DNA of 62,188 bases from Methylotenera_A sp049687015. GTDB lineage: Bacteria; Pseudomonadota; Gammaproteobacteria; Burkholderiales; Methylophilaceae. The DNA lies in contig JBAVIP010000060.1 in the NCBI GenBank assembly GCA_049687015.1, positions 1 through 62,188 of the forward strand, in the 5' to 3' direction. The notes beneath the pieces are model-generated. The model saw only the letters and a list, made by a program, of their open reading frames with translations. It did no database searches and was not told the DNA's origin. The translations under genes and the position numbers were made by a program. Below, piece by piece: positions 1 to 7,604 of this stretch (within the stretch, counting starts at the first letter, position 1; every line of letters begins with the position of its first letter).

Positions 1-210
1 ATGGATGAGTCCAAGTTATTACGTGTGGTGGGGTTGGCCTCGGCCTCTTTGTTCGATAAGGAAAATCCGTTAAACCCTAGTAATCGACGCATTAGCATTA
101 TCGTGATGAATAAGCAGGCCGAAGAAAACGCATTGCGAGACGATGGCGCAGTCCACTTGCCTTCAACCGCAAGCCAGTCGGATATCAATAAAGCAGTTTC
201 GGTGCCATAG
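1..210 (+). CDS. motB: Flagellar motor stator protein MotB, C-terminal end (partial)
   Basis: This is the last 69 codons of a gene that begins before the window, so the methionine at base 1 is only an internal codon. The segment LLRVVGLASA...FDKENPLNPSNRRISIIVMNK is the end of the OmpA-like peptidoglycan-binding domain of MotB. NRRISIIV with the following charged tail is characteristic of MotB rather than of OmpA or Pal. MotB anchors the MotA/MotB stator to the cell wall and takes part in proton flow that drives the flagellum. About 20 residues of low-complexity tail follow the domain, which is normal. motA is expected just upstream, outside the window. Confidence 0.85.
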   Translation: MDESKLLRVVGLASASLFDKENPLNPSNRRISIIVMNKQAEENALRDDGAVHLPSTASQSDINKAVSVP

Positions 211-293
211 TTTTGTCTTATGAATCACTTGAGGGAATCTAGTTTTAATCGTAATTATCAAATTGAATACTAAAAATTAAGGAACATGATGTT

Positions 294-467
294 ATGGAAA
301 ATAAAACATTGTCCATAAGCGAATTAAGAGACTTGTTTGCTCAGATGTGTGAACGAAATAAGCAGCATTTAGATGCGACGGCTAAACAGCAGCAAGGACT
401 TTATAGTTATATTTTAGATTATCCGCATAGTAAGAAAGTAGATGAATCTGGCACTACATTACTTTAA
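294..467 (+). CDS. Small hypothetical protein (57 aa) downstream of motB
   Basis: The ATG at 294 follows an AAGGAA sequence with reasonable spacing and opens a 57-codon frame ending TAA. The product is a charged, mostly helical peptide (SISELRDLFAQMCERNKQHL near the start) with no signal peptide or membrane segment. I do not recognise a family. It lies in an AT-rich stretch between motB and a GGDEF/EAL gene that also holds what looks like an orphan C-terminal tail at 502-555. It may be a remnant of a longer motility or chemotaxis gene. Coding status is uncertain. Confidence 0.35.
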   Translation: MENKTLSISELRDLFAQMCERNKQHLDATAKQQQGLYSYILDYPHSKKVDESGTTLL

Positions 468-501
468 AGTTATCAAATTGATCTTGAAAACATCTTAAGA
501 C

Positions 502-555
502 ATGGATGCTGGTCAGGAACTGGCACGTAATTTGCTGAGCGATTTAGGCTTCTGA
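502..555 (+). pseudogene. Possible remnant of a CheZ-like C-terminus
   Basis: An 18-codon frame encodes a peptide ending ARNLLSDLGF before TGA. Chemotaxis phosphatase CheZ ends in a conserved CheY-binding peptide of the form DDLLxSLGF, so this could be the tail of a decayed cheZ-like gene near motB. There is a stop directly upstream in the same frame and no ribosome binding site. The rest of 468-658 shows no other coding signal. The match is short and speculative. Confidence 0.2.
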
Positions 556-658
556 CGAATATTGCCAATGTTAACGATTTAACAAAGGTGCATCATTGGT
601 GAAGTTCGTTGGCGCATGATGGTGTTACGTCAATCCAGTCAATTTTTTGGCAAACTAA

Positions 659-3358
659 ATGAAAAAAAACCAATTTATGGGGTTACGAACCAAAATGCTG
701 CTGGCCTTGGCAGCTGGTGTGTTGTCATTATACGCATTACTATTTTTCGTTGCGCGTACGGTGCTGCTTGATGGTTATGCTCAACTAGAAAAAGACAAAA
801 CCTTAATTCAGGTTGCTAGTGCCGAAAGCCTGCTGAACGATCAGATTAGTCAATTAGACGTAACTGTTAAGGATAATGCTTATTGGGATGATGCCTATCG
901 ATATATGCTGCAACGTGATCCAAGCTTTATCGAGTCCAGCTTTAGTGATGAGACTTTTAGTAATATCAAAGTAAACGCCATCATATTTGTCAGTAATGAT
1001 GGGGAAGTGTTATCCAAACAAGGCTTGGATTTTACCAATGGGCAGCCTTGGCACATTCCTAAACTAATAGAGCAGGCCTTTGCTAAAGGGGGATTGCTTA
1101 TGGATCCATCAAAGGATCATACCTCAGGTTTTTTCTGGACTCCCGAAGGCATTTGCATCGTTTCTGCTTTCGATGTGTTACCTACTAACGGCAAAGGGTT
1201 GCGTCGTGGCAGGATGATCGTGGTTCGACTTCTCGACCAAGCCCTGGTACAGCATATAGGAAAACTTATAGGTATACAGCTTAGCATTCAGCCCATGCTA
1301 GGTGGTAAGTATGCTGCGCTGGAGAAAAGATTGGCAAAGGATGGGACTATAGCAACACCTCTGGATGACAAGCAAGTAGCTGGATACGCAATGATTGAAG
1401 ATATAGGTGGCTCAAGCAAGCTCTTATTGTCAACAGTAGATGACCGCAAAATTTTCAAGCAGGGTGAAACTAATATGAAGTTTCTGTATTGGTCTTCTGC
1501 AATCATTGCGCTATTACTGGCAGTTTTCAGTTGGCTGCTAGACAAACTGGTGCTTTCACGGTTGGCTCATTTAAGCGAAAACGTGAATCGTATTGGAGAA
1601 TCTGCCGATATGGGGGGGCGTGTAGAAGAGCTAAATGGACAAGATGAGATGGCGAGCCTGGCTCATGGTATCAATGGCATGCTGGAACGTCTCGACGAAT
1701 CGCAGCATTCGCTGCAATTTGAAAAGGAGCGTGTCCAAGTTACGCTGGCAGGGATTGCCGATGCTGTGATTACCAGTGACACGGCAGGTCGCGTGCTTTA
1801 CATGAATACGACAGCGGAACGGCTCACTGGTGTTAACAGCAGCGAAGCAAAAGACAATACGTTGCAAACGTTGTTTCACTTGATGAACGGGGATAAAACC
1901 GCATCGGTAGGTAGCGACTGGTTAACTGATGCTGACAGCAATCAGGACGAGGTGGTTCTGGAACGAGCTGATGGGGAGGCTTTTATAATAACCAAATCGG
2001 CATCTCCGCTGTACGCCCAAAATGGGGTACTTTTTGGCTATGTGACCGTATTGCACGATGTCACTTTACTGCGCTCTCTCACTAACCAGCTTTCTTATCA
2101 GGCACGACATGATTCGCTTACAGGTCTTGTCAATCGTTATGAATTCGATAGTAAAACACAAGCAGCCATTGAGGATGCTGCAACAGAAAATCGTGTTCAT
2201 TGCATTGCTTATATTGATTTGGATCAGTTTAAAGTAGTCAATGATACCTGTGGTCATCTGGCGGGGGATCAATTGCTGCGCCAACTGGCTACACATCTTA
2301 AAGCAAAAGTGCGTAACGCTGATACGCTCGCACGTCTGGGTGGGGATGAGTTTGGATTGCTGTTAATGGGTTGCGATTTAAGTAAAGCGCAAAAAATTGT
2401 CGATGGCATATTAAATATGGTGCGGGATTATCGTTTTACTTTTGACGATAAAGTTTTCAAGATTGGTGCCAGTATTGGCTTGACTGAAATCTCATCAAAT
2501 CAGCGCCTTACACTGAGTGAACTTTTAAGTACCGCTGATTCTGCCTGTTATGCCGCTAAGAAAGATGGTGGCAACCGTGTTTATTCACATCGCCCTGATG
2601 ACAACGATATGAAAGAGCGCAATAACCAGCTGGAATGGGTGTCGCGCATCCATCGGGCATTGGAGAAGCAACAGTTTGTTTTGTATTTTCAGCGTATGGA
2701 AAACTTAATACTTGGCAACGAACTTCATTGTGAATTGCTGATTCGTATGCAGGGTGAGGACGGTACGCTCTACCCCCCAGGATATTTCCTGCCAGCAGCG
2801 GAACGCTATCGCATGATGCCGCGCATCGATCGTTGGGTGGTGGCTGAGGCACTGTCTATCATCGCGCATAAAGGTGCAGATTTCCCCTATGTGTGTGCTA
2901 TTAATCTTTCAGGACAGACTCTGTCGGAAGAGGGCTTTTTAGAGTACGTAGTTGATCAGATTAAGCTGCATGGTGTAGATGCCAAGCGTATTTGTTTCGA
3001 GATTACCGAAACAGCGGTGATTGCCAACCTGAATAAGGCGCGCCAGTTTATTCGTGCCCTGCGCGAGTTTGGCTGCCGCTTCTCGCTGGATGACTTTGGT
3101 AGTGGTTTGTCTTCTTTCGCTTATCTGAAAAATCTGGAAGTAGATTTCCTAAAAATCGATGGCATGTTTGTTAAGGCTATTGTCAACAACAAAATCGACC
3201 GCGCTATGGTCGAGTCTATCAATAATGTGGGTCATGTGATGGGGCTGCACACCATCGCCGAATTTGCCGAAAACGATAACATTATTACTATGCTTAAAGA
3301 AATTGGCGTAGATTATGCTCAGGGCTACGGGGTATCTATGCCCGAGTTGTTTGAGTAG
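659..3358 (+). CDS. CHASE-HAMP-PAS-GGDEF-EAL cyclic-di-GMP protein
   Basis: This 899-residue inner-membrane signalling protein probably makes and/or breaks cyclic di-GMP in response to a periplasmic cue. A transmembrane helix at about residues 11-32 and a second at about 273-297 enclose a periplasmic sensor of CHASE4 type. HAMP (about 297-350), PAS (about 362-470), GGDEF (about 485-645) and EAL (about 660-895) follow. The cyclase signature GGDEF is intact at 561-565. The EAL signature reads ELL at 692-694, a common variant. The metal-binding DDFGSG (811-816), the ITET glutamate and a late catalytic-type AEFAEN segment are present, so both activities are plausible. The ATG is preceded by only a weak ribosome binding site. 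It may connect to motility, given motB upstream. Confidence 0.9.
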   Translation: MKKNQFMGLRTKMLLALAAGVLSLYALLFFVARTVLLDGYAQLEKDKTLIQVASAESLLNDQISQLDVTVKDNAYWDDAYRYMLQRDPSFIESSFSDETFSNIKVNAIIFVSNDGEVLSKQGLDFTNGQPWHIPKLIEQAFAKGGLLMDPSKDHTSGFFWTPEGICIVSAFDVLPTNGKGLRRGRMIVVRLLDQALVQHIGKLIGIQLSIQPMLGGKYAALEKRLAKDGTIATPLDDKQVAGYAMIEDIGGSSKLLLSTVDDRKIFKQGETNMKFLYWSSAIIALLLAVFSWLLDKLVLSRLAHLSENVNRIGESADMGGRVEELNGQDEMASLAHGINGMLERLDESQHSLQFEKERVQVTLAGIADAVITSDTAGRVLYMNTTAERLTGVNSSEAKDNTLQTLFHLMNGDKTASVGSDWLTDADSNQDEVVLERADGEAFIITKSASPLYAQNGVLFGYVTVLHDVTLLRSLTNQLSYQARHDSLTGLVNRYEFDSKTQAAIEDAATENRVHCIAYIDLDQFKVVNDTCGHLAGDQLLRQLATHLKAKVRNADTLARLGGDEFGLLLMGCDLSKAQKIVDGILNMVRDYRFTFDDKVFKIGASIGLTEISSNQRLTLSELLSTADSACYAAKKDGGNRVYSHRPDDNDMKERNNQLEWVSRIHRALEKQQFVLYFQRMENLILGNELHCELLIRMQGEDGTLYPPGYFLPAAERYRMMPRIDRWVVAEALSIIAHKGADFPYVCAINLSGQTLSEEGFLEYVVDQIKLHGVDAKRICFEITETAVIANLNKARQFIRALREFGCRFSLDDFGSGLSSFAYLKNLEVDFLKIDGMFVKAIVNNKIDRAMVESINNVGHVMGLHTIAEFAENDNIITMLKEIGVDYAQGYGVSMPELFE

Positions 3359-3456
3359 CTTCGCTGATTTCTGCACAAAAATAACGAATAATAGATGCCG
3401 TGCAAGTCAATATAAAAGCGGGTTGCAGGGTATGTTAATTTGTATAAAACTTGGCT

Positions 3457-3855
3457 TTATTCGCAGTGCTTGACAGGATTTTTTTCTAAGTACGCCCATT
3501 CGTCATCCGAATATAGACGTGAGCGAATATGAAAACGCATGCCAGTGCCGTTGTCGTACGAAAACTGACCGCCCATGCCGGGGATGGCATCCAGCGTTAG
3601 GTGTGTGTGCTCCCAATAGGCAAATTGACTTTCTGACATATAAAATTTAACGCCATGCACTTCGCCTAGTTCGACATCCGATGCGCCAAGCATGAATTCA
3701 CCTTTGCCGTAGCACATGGGCGTGCTGCCGTCACAACAGCCGCCTGATTGATGAAACATGAGCTCGCCATAGTTGGCGCGCAATTGGTCGATAAGCTTGT
3801 TAGCCGCGTCGGTACTATCAATGCGAGTAATTGTGTTACTTTTGATATCGTCCAT
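3457..3855 (-). CDS. DUF779 protein, aldehyde dehydrogenase partner
   Basis: This 132-residue soluble protein belongs to DUF779, a family usually found beside acetaldehyde-type aldehyde dehydrogenases and whose biochemical role I cannot state. Conserved cysteines lie in GGCCDGSTPMCY (C40, C41, C48), and a WEHTH motif suggests a metal or redox site. A strong ribosome binding site (GAAGGAG) precedes the ATG. The gene lies 74 bases downstream of the aldehyde dehydrogenase on the same strand, so the two are probably co-transcribed. A GC-rich hairpin at 3878-3900 lies between them and could tune the ratio of products. Confidence 0.85.
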   Translation of the reverse strand: MDDIKSNTITRIDSTDAANKLIDQLRANYGELMFHQSGGCCDGSTPMCYGKGEFMLGASDVELGEVHGVKFYMSESQFAYWEHTHLTLDAIPGMGGQFSYDNGTGMRFHIRSRLYSDDEWAYLEKNPVKHCE

Positions 3856-3877
3856 TTTGCAACTCCTTCAAGCAATA

Positions 3878-3900
3878 AGGGCGAGGATTAACCCCGCCCT
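3878..3900 (-). promoter_or_regulatory. Intercistronic hairpin between aldehyde dehydrogenase and DUF779 genes
   Basis: AGGGCG and CGCCCT form a perfect 6-bp stem around an 11-base loop, just upstream of the DUF779 ribosome binding site. No run of T follows on the minus strand, so it is not a standard terminator. It could protect or attenuate the transcript. Confidence 0.3.
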
Positions 3901-3929
3901 ATATTGTTTTAACAACTTTGCGCCTTCAA

Positions 3930-5480
3930 TTAAAAGAAGCCAAGTTTATTTTCACTATAACTCACTAGCAAGTTTTTAGTTTGTTGGTAATGGTCGAGCA
4001 TCATTTTGTGATTTTCGCGACCAATGCCAGATTGTTTGTAGCCACCAAATGCTGCATGAGCAGGGTACAGGTGGTAACAGTTGGTCCACACGCGACCAGC
4101 CTGTATGCCTTTACCCATGCGGTAAGCCACATTGCCGTTACGTGACCACACGCCAGCACCTAGGCCATACAGCGTGTCATTGGCGATAGCTAATGCTTCA
4201 GCCTCATCTTTAAAGGTAGTCACTGATAATACTGGGCCAAAAATTTCTTCCTGGAAAATACGCATTTTGTTGTGGCCTTTAAAAATGGTTGGCTGTATAT
4301 AAAAACCATCTTTAATCGCGGCATCACCTTGCACTTTACGGGCGCCACCAATGAGTAATTCAGCGCCTTCATCTTGACCAATTTTCATGTAGCTCATGAT
4401 CTTTTCCACTTGCTCTTGTGAGGCTTGTGCGCCGATCATAGTGCCCATATCTAATGGGCTGTTTTGTGTGACCGCTTTTACACGCTCTAATGCACGTGCC
4501 ATAAATTTTTCGTAAATTGATTCTTGAATCAACGCGCGTGAAGGGCAAGTACATACTTCGCCTTGGTTGAGTGCGAACATTGTAAAGCCTTCAAGGGCTT
4601 TGTCAAAGAAGGCATCGTCGGCATCCATGATGTCTTCAAAGAAGATATTTGGTGATTTGCCGCCTAATTCCAATGTGACTGGAATCAAGTTTTGTGAAGC
4701 ATATTGCATAATCAGGCGGCCAGTAGTGGTTTCACCGGTAAATGCAATTTTTGCAATACGTTTTGAGCTGGCTAATGGTTTGCCAGCCTCTAGACCAAAG
4801 CCGTTCACCACGTTTAATACACCAGCTGGCAGCAAGTGGCCGATAATTTCTAACAACACCATAATAGAGGCAGGGGTTTGTTCAGCTGGTTTTAATACAA
4901 TGCAGTTACCAGCAGCCAACGCTGGCGCCAGTTTCCACACAGCCATTAAAATTGGGAAGTTCCACGGAATAATCTGGCCAACAACGCCTAGTGGTTCGTG
5001 GAAATGATACGCTACAGTGGTTTCATCCACTTCACACACTGATCCTTCTTGCGCACGGATGCAGCCGGCAAAATAGCGGAAGTGGTCAATGGCAAGTGGA
5101 ATATCTGCATATGTAGTTTCACGGAGCGGCTTGCCGTTATCAATAGTTTCTGCAATGGCGATGGCTTCTAAATTCGCCTCCATTGTATCGGCGATTTTAT
5201 TGAGGATAATGGCGCGCGTCGCGTATGAAGTTTTACCCCATGCTTCGCGTGCTGCATGCGCAGCATCTAATGCCAAATTAATATCTTTTTCAGTTGAACG
5301 CGCAATTTGGCAAAACACCTTGCCAGTCACGGGGCTCACGTTATCAAAGTAAGCACCATCCACTGGCTTAACCCATTTGCCGCCGATGTAATTATCATAC
5401 TTGGCCTTGAAGGGATGTTTTACGCCAAGGCCTTTTAATGAATCCAAATTTGCGCTACCAACTTTATCGTTGCTGTCCAT
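3930..5480 (-). CDS. NAD-dependent aldehyde (acetaldehyde-type) dehydrogenase
   Basis: This 516-residue enzyme is a full-length ALDH-superfamily dehydrogenase resembling the ExaC/AcoD group, which oxidise acetaldehyde and related short aldehydes to acids with NAD. The catalytic cysteine is C310 in NQGEVC, the general base is E271 in LELGGKSPN, and the cofactor stretch IIPWNFP lies at 170-176. The ATG is preceded by AGAGGAG at good spacing. It is the first gene of a two-gene unit with DUF779. In a methylotroph it may detoxify or use aldehydes; a role with formaldehyde cannot be read from sequence. A divergent regulatory region of 323 bases separates it from the adenylate cyclase. Confidence 0.9.
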   Translation of the reverse strand: MDSNDKVGSANLDSLKGLGVKHPFKAKYDNYIGGKWVKPVDGAYFDNVSPVTGKVFCQIARSTEKDINLALDAAHAAREAWGKTSYATRAIILNKIADTMEANLEAIAIAETIDNGKPLRETTYADIPLAIDHFRYFAGCIRAQEGSVCEVDETTVAYHFHEPLGVVGQIIPWNFPILMAVWKLAPALAAGNCIVLKPAEQTPASIMVLLEIIGHLLPAGVLNVVNGFGLEAGKPLASSKRIAKIAFTGETTTGRLIMQYASQNLIPVTLELGGKSPNIFFEDIMDADDAFFDKALEGFTMFALNQGEVCTCPSRALIQESIYEKFMARALERVKAVTQNSPLDMGTMIGAQASQEQVEKIMSYMKIGQDEGAELLIGGARKVQGDAAIKDGFYIQPTIFKGHNKMRIFQEEIFGPVLSVTTFKDEAEALAIANDTLYGLGAGVWSRNGNVAYRMGKGIQAGRVWTNCYHLYPAHAAFGGYKQSGIGRENHKMMLDHYQQTKNLLVSYSENKLGFF

Positions 5481-5803
5481 GCTAACTCCTCTAGTATTTC
5501 TGCCGTTAATATAGTATTTCTATCTGTAGACCCGCATTACGCTGTTCAATTTTTTAATTAGAACAAAAACTAGCTCAATTTTGCATAAACCATTATTAAT
5601 AAAGGGTTTTATAATGCAATCTCGAAACAAACAATAAACCTTAGTTACATGCAAATCAAGTAAAAAATAACGATTCCATTCAATTTTTGTTGAGTAACTC
5701 TGTGCATTTTTATAATGCAATTGTGGCGAACATTCGTCGCATACGATATAGTTTGCGCATACACCAATATAAACAATGTTTCTAATAGAGATAAATCTTT
5801 TTT
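5481..5803. promoter_or_regulatory. Divergent AT-rich regulatory region between aldehyde dehydrogenase and adenylate cyclase
   Basis: No credible gene is present in these 323 bases. A 14-bp sequence, TTTTATAATGCAAT, occurs twice in direct orientation at 5607-5620 and 5708-5721. Each copy contains a perfect TATAAT -10 hexamer for the plus strand, so the cyclase may have two promoters. Part of it (ATGCAA) also appears inverted at 5581. Confidence 0.35.
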
Positions 5804-7039
5804 ATGCCTGATTCACCAACGTCATTTGGCATTACCACAAGAGAGTTCTGGCATAACATCAGCCATCCAACTGATTTAACTTTGGGCAAAGCTATACTCA
5901 CGATTTTAGTTTTTGCCGAGAGCCTGGTTTGCATTTTCTGGATATATACCCTTTCTGGACTTGGTGATGGCTACGCTATGATGGCGGTTGTGCCTTATGT
6001 GTATATTATTTTTTCTTATGCCAGTTTGCTGATATTTTATCGCAGTAAAAAATTCGAATACTTTACGTTTACACAATTAGTCATGCTGCTGGTCATGCCG
6101 TTTTTCATGCAGTGGGCTATCGGCGGCTATGAGGCCTCAAGCGGCATTGCGATTTGGGCTATTTTATCTCCTATCGGGGCATTAATGATTTTGGGCACAG
6201 GCCAATCGACACCTTGGTTTATGTTATTTTTGTTACTTGCAGGGCTTTCCTGGAAGCTTAATTACATGTTTATCGGTAATTCTCTGCCGATTCCAGCACA
6301 TATCAAAGACACTTTTTTCTTAATGAATATTATGGGCACCGCGTGTATTTTATATGCGGTGATGCGCTATTTTCAAAGCCAGAAAGAGCGCACATTGCTT
6401 GAGTTGAGTCTGGAGCAAGCAAGGTCAGAAAAATTACTACTGAACATTTTGCCCAAATCGATTGCCGACAGGCTAAAAGATAACGATATGCGCATTGCAG
6501 ATAGCCACGAAGAAGTGACCATTTTATTTGCGGATATCGTTGGCTTTACCAAAATGACAGCTTCAATGCCACCAGCCGAGCTGGTTGATTTGCTAAGCCA
6601 GTTATTCTCACGTTTTGATGGCCTGGCCGATCAGCACGGTTTGGAAAAAATCAAAACCATCGGCGATGGTTATATGGTGGTGGGCGGCGCGCCGATTAGT
6701 CGCGATGATCATGCCACGGTGATTGCACAATTGGCCTTGGAAATGCAGCATGAGCTTGCCGCATTTAATGAGCAAACCGGCAATCACCTACAAATGCGTA
6801 TCGGTATCAGTAGCGGCCCCGTGGTCGCGGGGGTGATAGGCACCAGTAAATTTGCCTATGACATATGGGGTGACCCTGTGAACATGGCCAGCCGGATGGA
6901 GAAAACTGGCTTGCCTGGTACGATACAAGTGAGCGAAGTTACTTATCAGCTATTAAAAGCTAAGCACACATTAGAATCTCGCGGCCTGATAGAAATTAAA
7001 GGCAAAGGCGAAGTAAATACCTATTTACTCAAAAGCTAA
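5804..7039 (+). CDS. Membrane class III adenylate cyclase
   Basis: This 411-residue protein has about six predicted transmembrane helices in its first 195 residues, a short coiled coil (about 196-220), and a C-terminal class III cyclase domain. It would make cAMP from ATP at the inner membrane. The two metal-binding aspartates are D244 in FADIVGF and D288 in TIGDGYM. Adenine-specifying residues fit the EKIKTIG and YDIWGD motifs, and the transition-state Asn and Arg lie in VNMASRM. It is therefore predicted to be an active adenylate cyclase rather than a guanylate cyclase. The membrane part resembles the multi-helix sensors of bacterial CyaA-like proteins, but the signal is unknown. Confidence 0.88.
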   Translation: MPDSPTSFGITTREFWHNISHPTDLTLGKAILTILVFAESLVCIFWIYTLSGLGDGYAMMAVVPYVYIIFSYASLLIFYRSKKFEYFTFTQLVMLLVMPFFMQWAIGGYEASSGIAIWAILSPIGALMILGTGQSTPWFMLFLLLAGLSWKLNYMFIGNSLPIPAHIKDTFFLMNIMGTACILYAVMRYFQSQKERTLLELSLEQARSEKLLLNILPKSIADRLKDNDMRIADSHEEVTILFADIVGFTKMTASMPPAELVDLLSQLFSRFDGLADQHGLEKIKTIGDGYMVVGGAPISRDDHATVIAQLALEMQHELAAFNEQTGNHLQMRIGISSGPVVAGVIGTSKFAYDIWGDPVNMASRMEKTGLPGTIQVSEVTYQLLKAKHTLESRGLIEIKGKGEVNTYLLKS

Positions 7040-7091
7040 CGATTTTGTTTGAATTTCATCACGCTTAACCCATACTAATCGCAAGTCAGTA

Positions 7092-7121
7092 TTGGTGCAT
7101 ATGCGGCACATCGTATATAAT
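7092..7121 (+). promoter_or_regulatory. Probable sigma-70 promoter for tRNA-Ser
   Basis: TTGGTG (7092-7097), an 18-base spacer and a perfect TATAAT (7116-7121) lie about 55 bases upstream of tRNA-Ser. The -35 element is weak (3 of 6). Confidence 0.35.
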
Positions 7122-7177
7122 CCGCCACCTGCAGCTAATGATGTTATAGCAAGCCATGCGGAGAGCCAGTTGTATTC

Positions 7178-7267
7178 GGAGAGATGGATGAGCGGTTTAA
7201 GTCACCACCCTGGAAAGGTGGCACAGGGGTAACCCTGTCGAGGGTTCGAATCCCTCTCTCTCCGCCA
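7178..7267 (+). tRNA. tRNA-Ser(GGA)
   Basis: The acceptor stem pairs GGAGAGA with TCTCTCC, and the gene encodes its own CCA end. The anticodon stem CCACC/GGTGG encloses the loop CTGGAAA, giving anticodon GGA at 7212-7214. A long variable arm (CAGGGGTAACCCTG) and the T-loop GGTTCGAATCC confirm a class II serine tRNA. Confidence 0.95.
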
Positions 7268-7272
7268 AACAA

Positions 7273-7446
7273 TTAGTGTAAAAGATCAATAATGTCTAAA
7301 TCTTCTGTAATATCGTGGCGTCTAATACCAGCACCGGTGCTACTTTCAGACGTGTCGAATTCCTCAAACTCATCGCCAGCCAAATCTTCCAGCATTTGAT
7401 CTAACAATTTAATTTTATCGGGGCTTGCTTTTGTTGTGGTAGCCAT
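7273..7446 (-). CDS. Small acidic hypothetical protein (57 aa)
   Basis: This short gene is antiparallel to tRNA-Ser and ends six bases beyond it. I chose the ATG at 7446 because AAAGGTTAGG lies just upstream; a TTG nine codons earlier is the alternative start. The product is strongly acidic and lacks cysteine, tryptophan, a signal peptide and membrane segments. It runs MATTTKASPDKIKLLDQML, then an Asp/Glu-rich middle, and ends EDLDIIDLLH. I do not recognise the family. The regular charge pattern and good ribosome binding site argue for a real gene. Confidence 0.5.
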   Translation of the reverse strand: MATTTKASPDKIKLLDQMLEDLAGDEFEEFDTSESSTGAGIRRHDITEDLDIIDLLH

Positions 7447-7604
7447 ATCAAACCTAACCTTTCTGTTTCTCAACTAGCAATCTACTAGTAATTAAGAATA
7501 AGCATTTTGCGTGCCATGTTTTAATGCGCATTGTTCGGGCTAATTTTTACCTAAAGCTTTTTTACTTTTCTCGCTTCGTCTATCATGGTGATAAATAATT
7601 AAGA

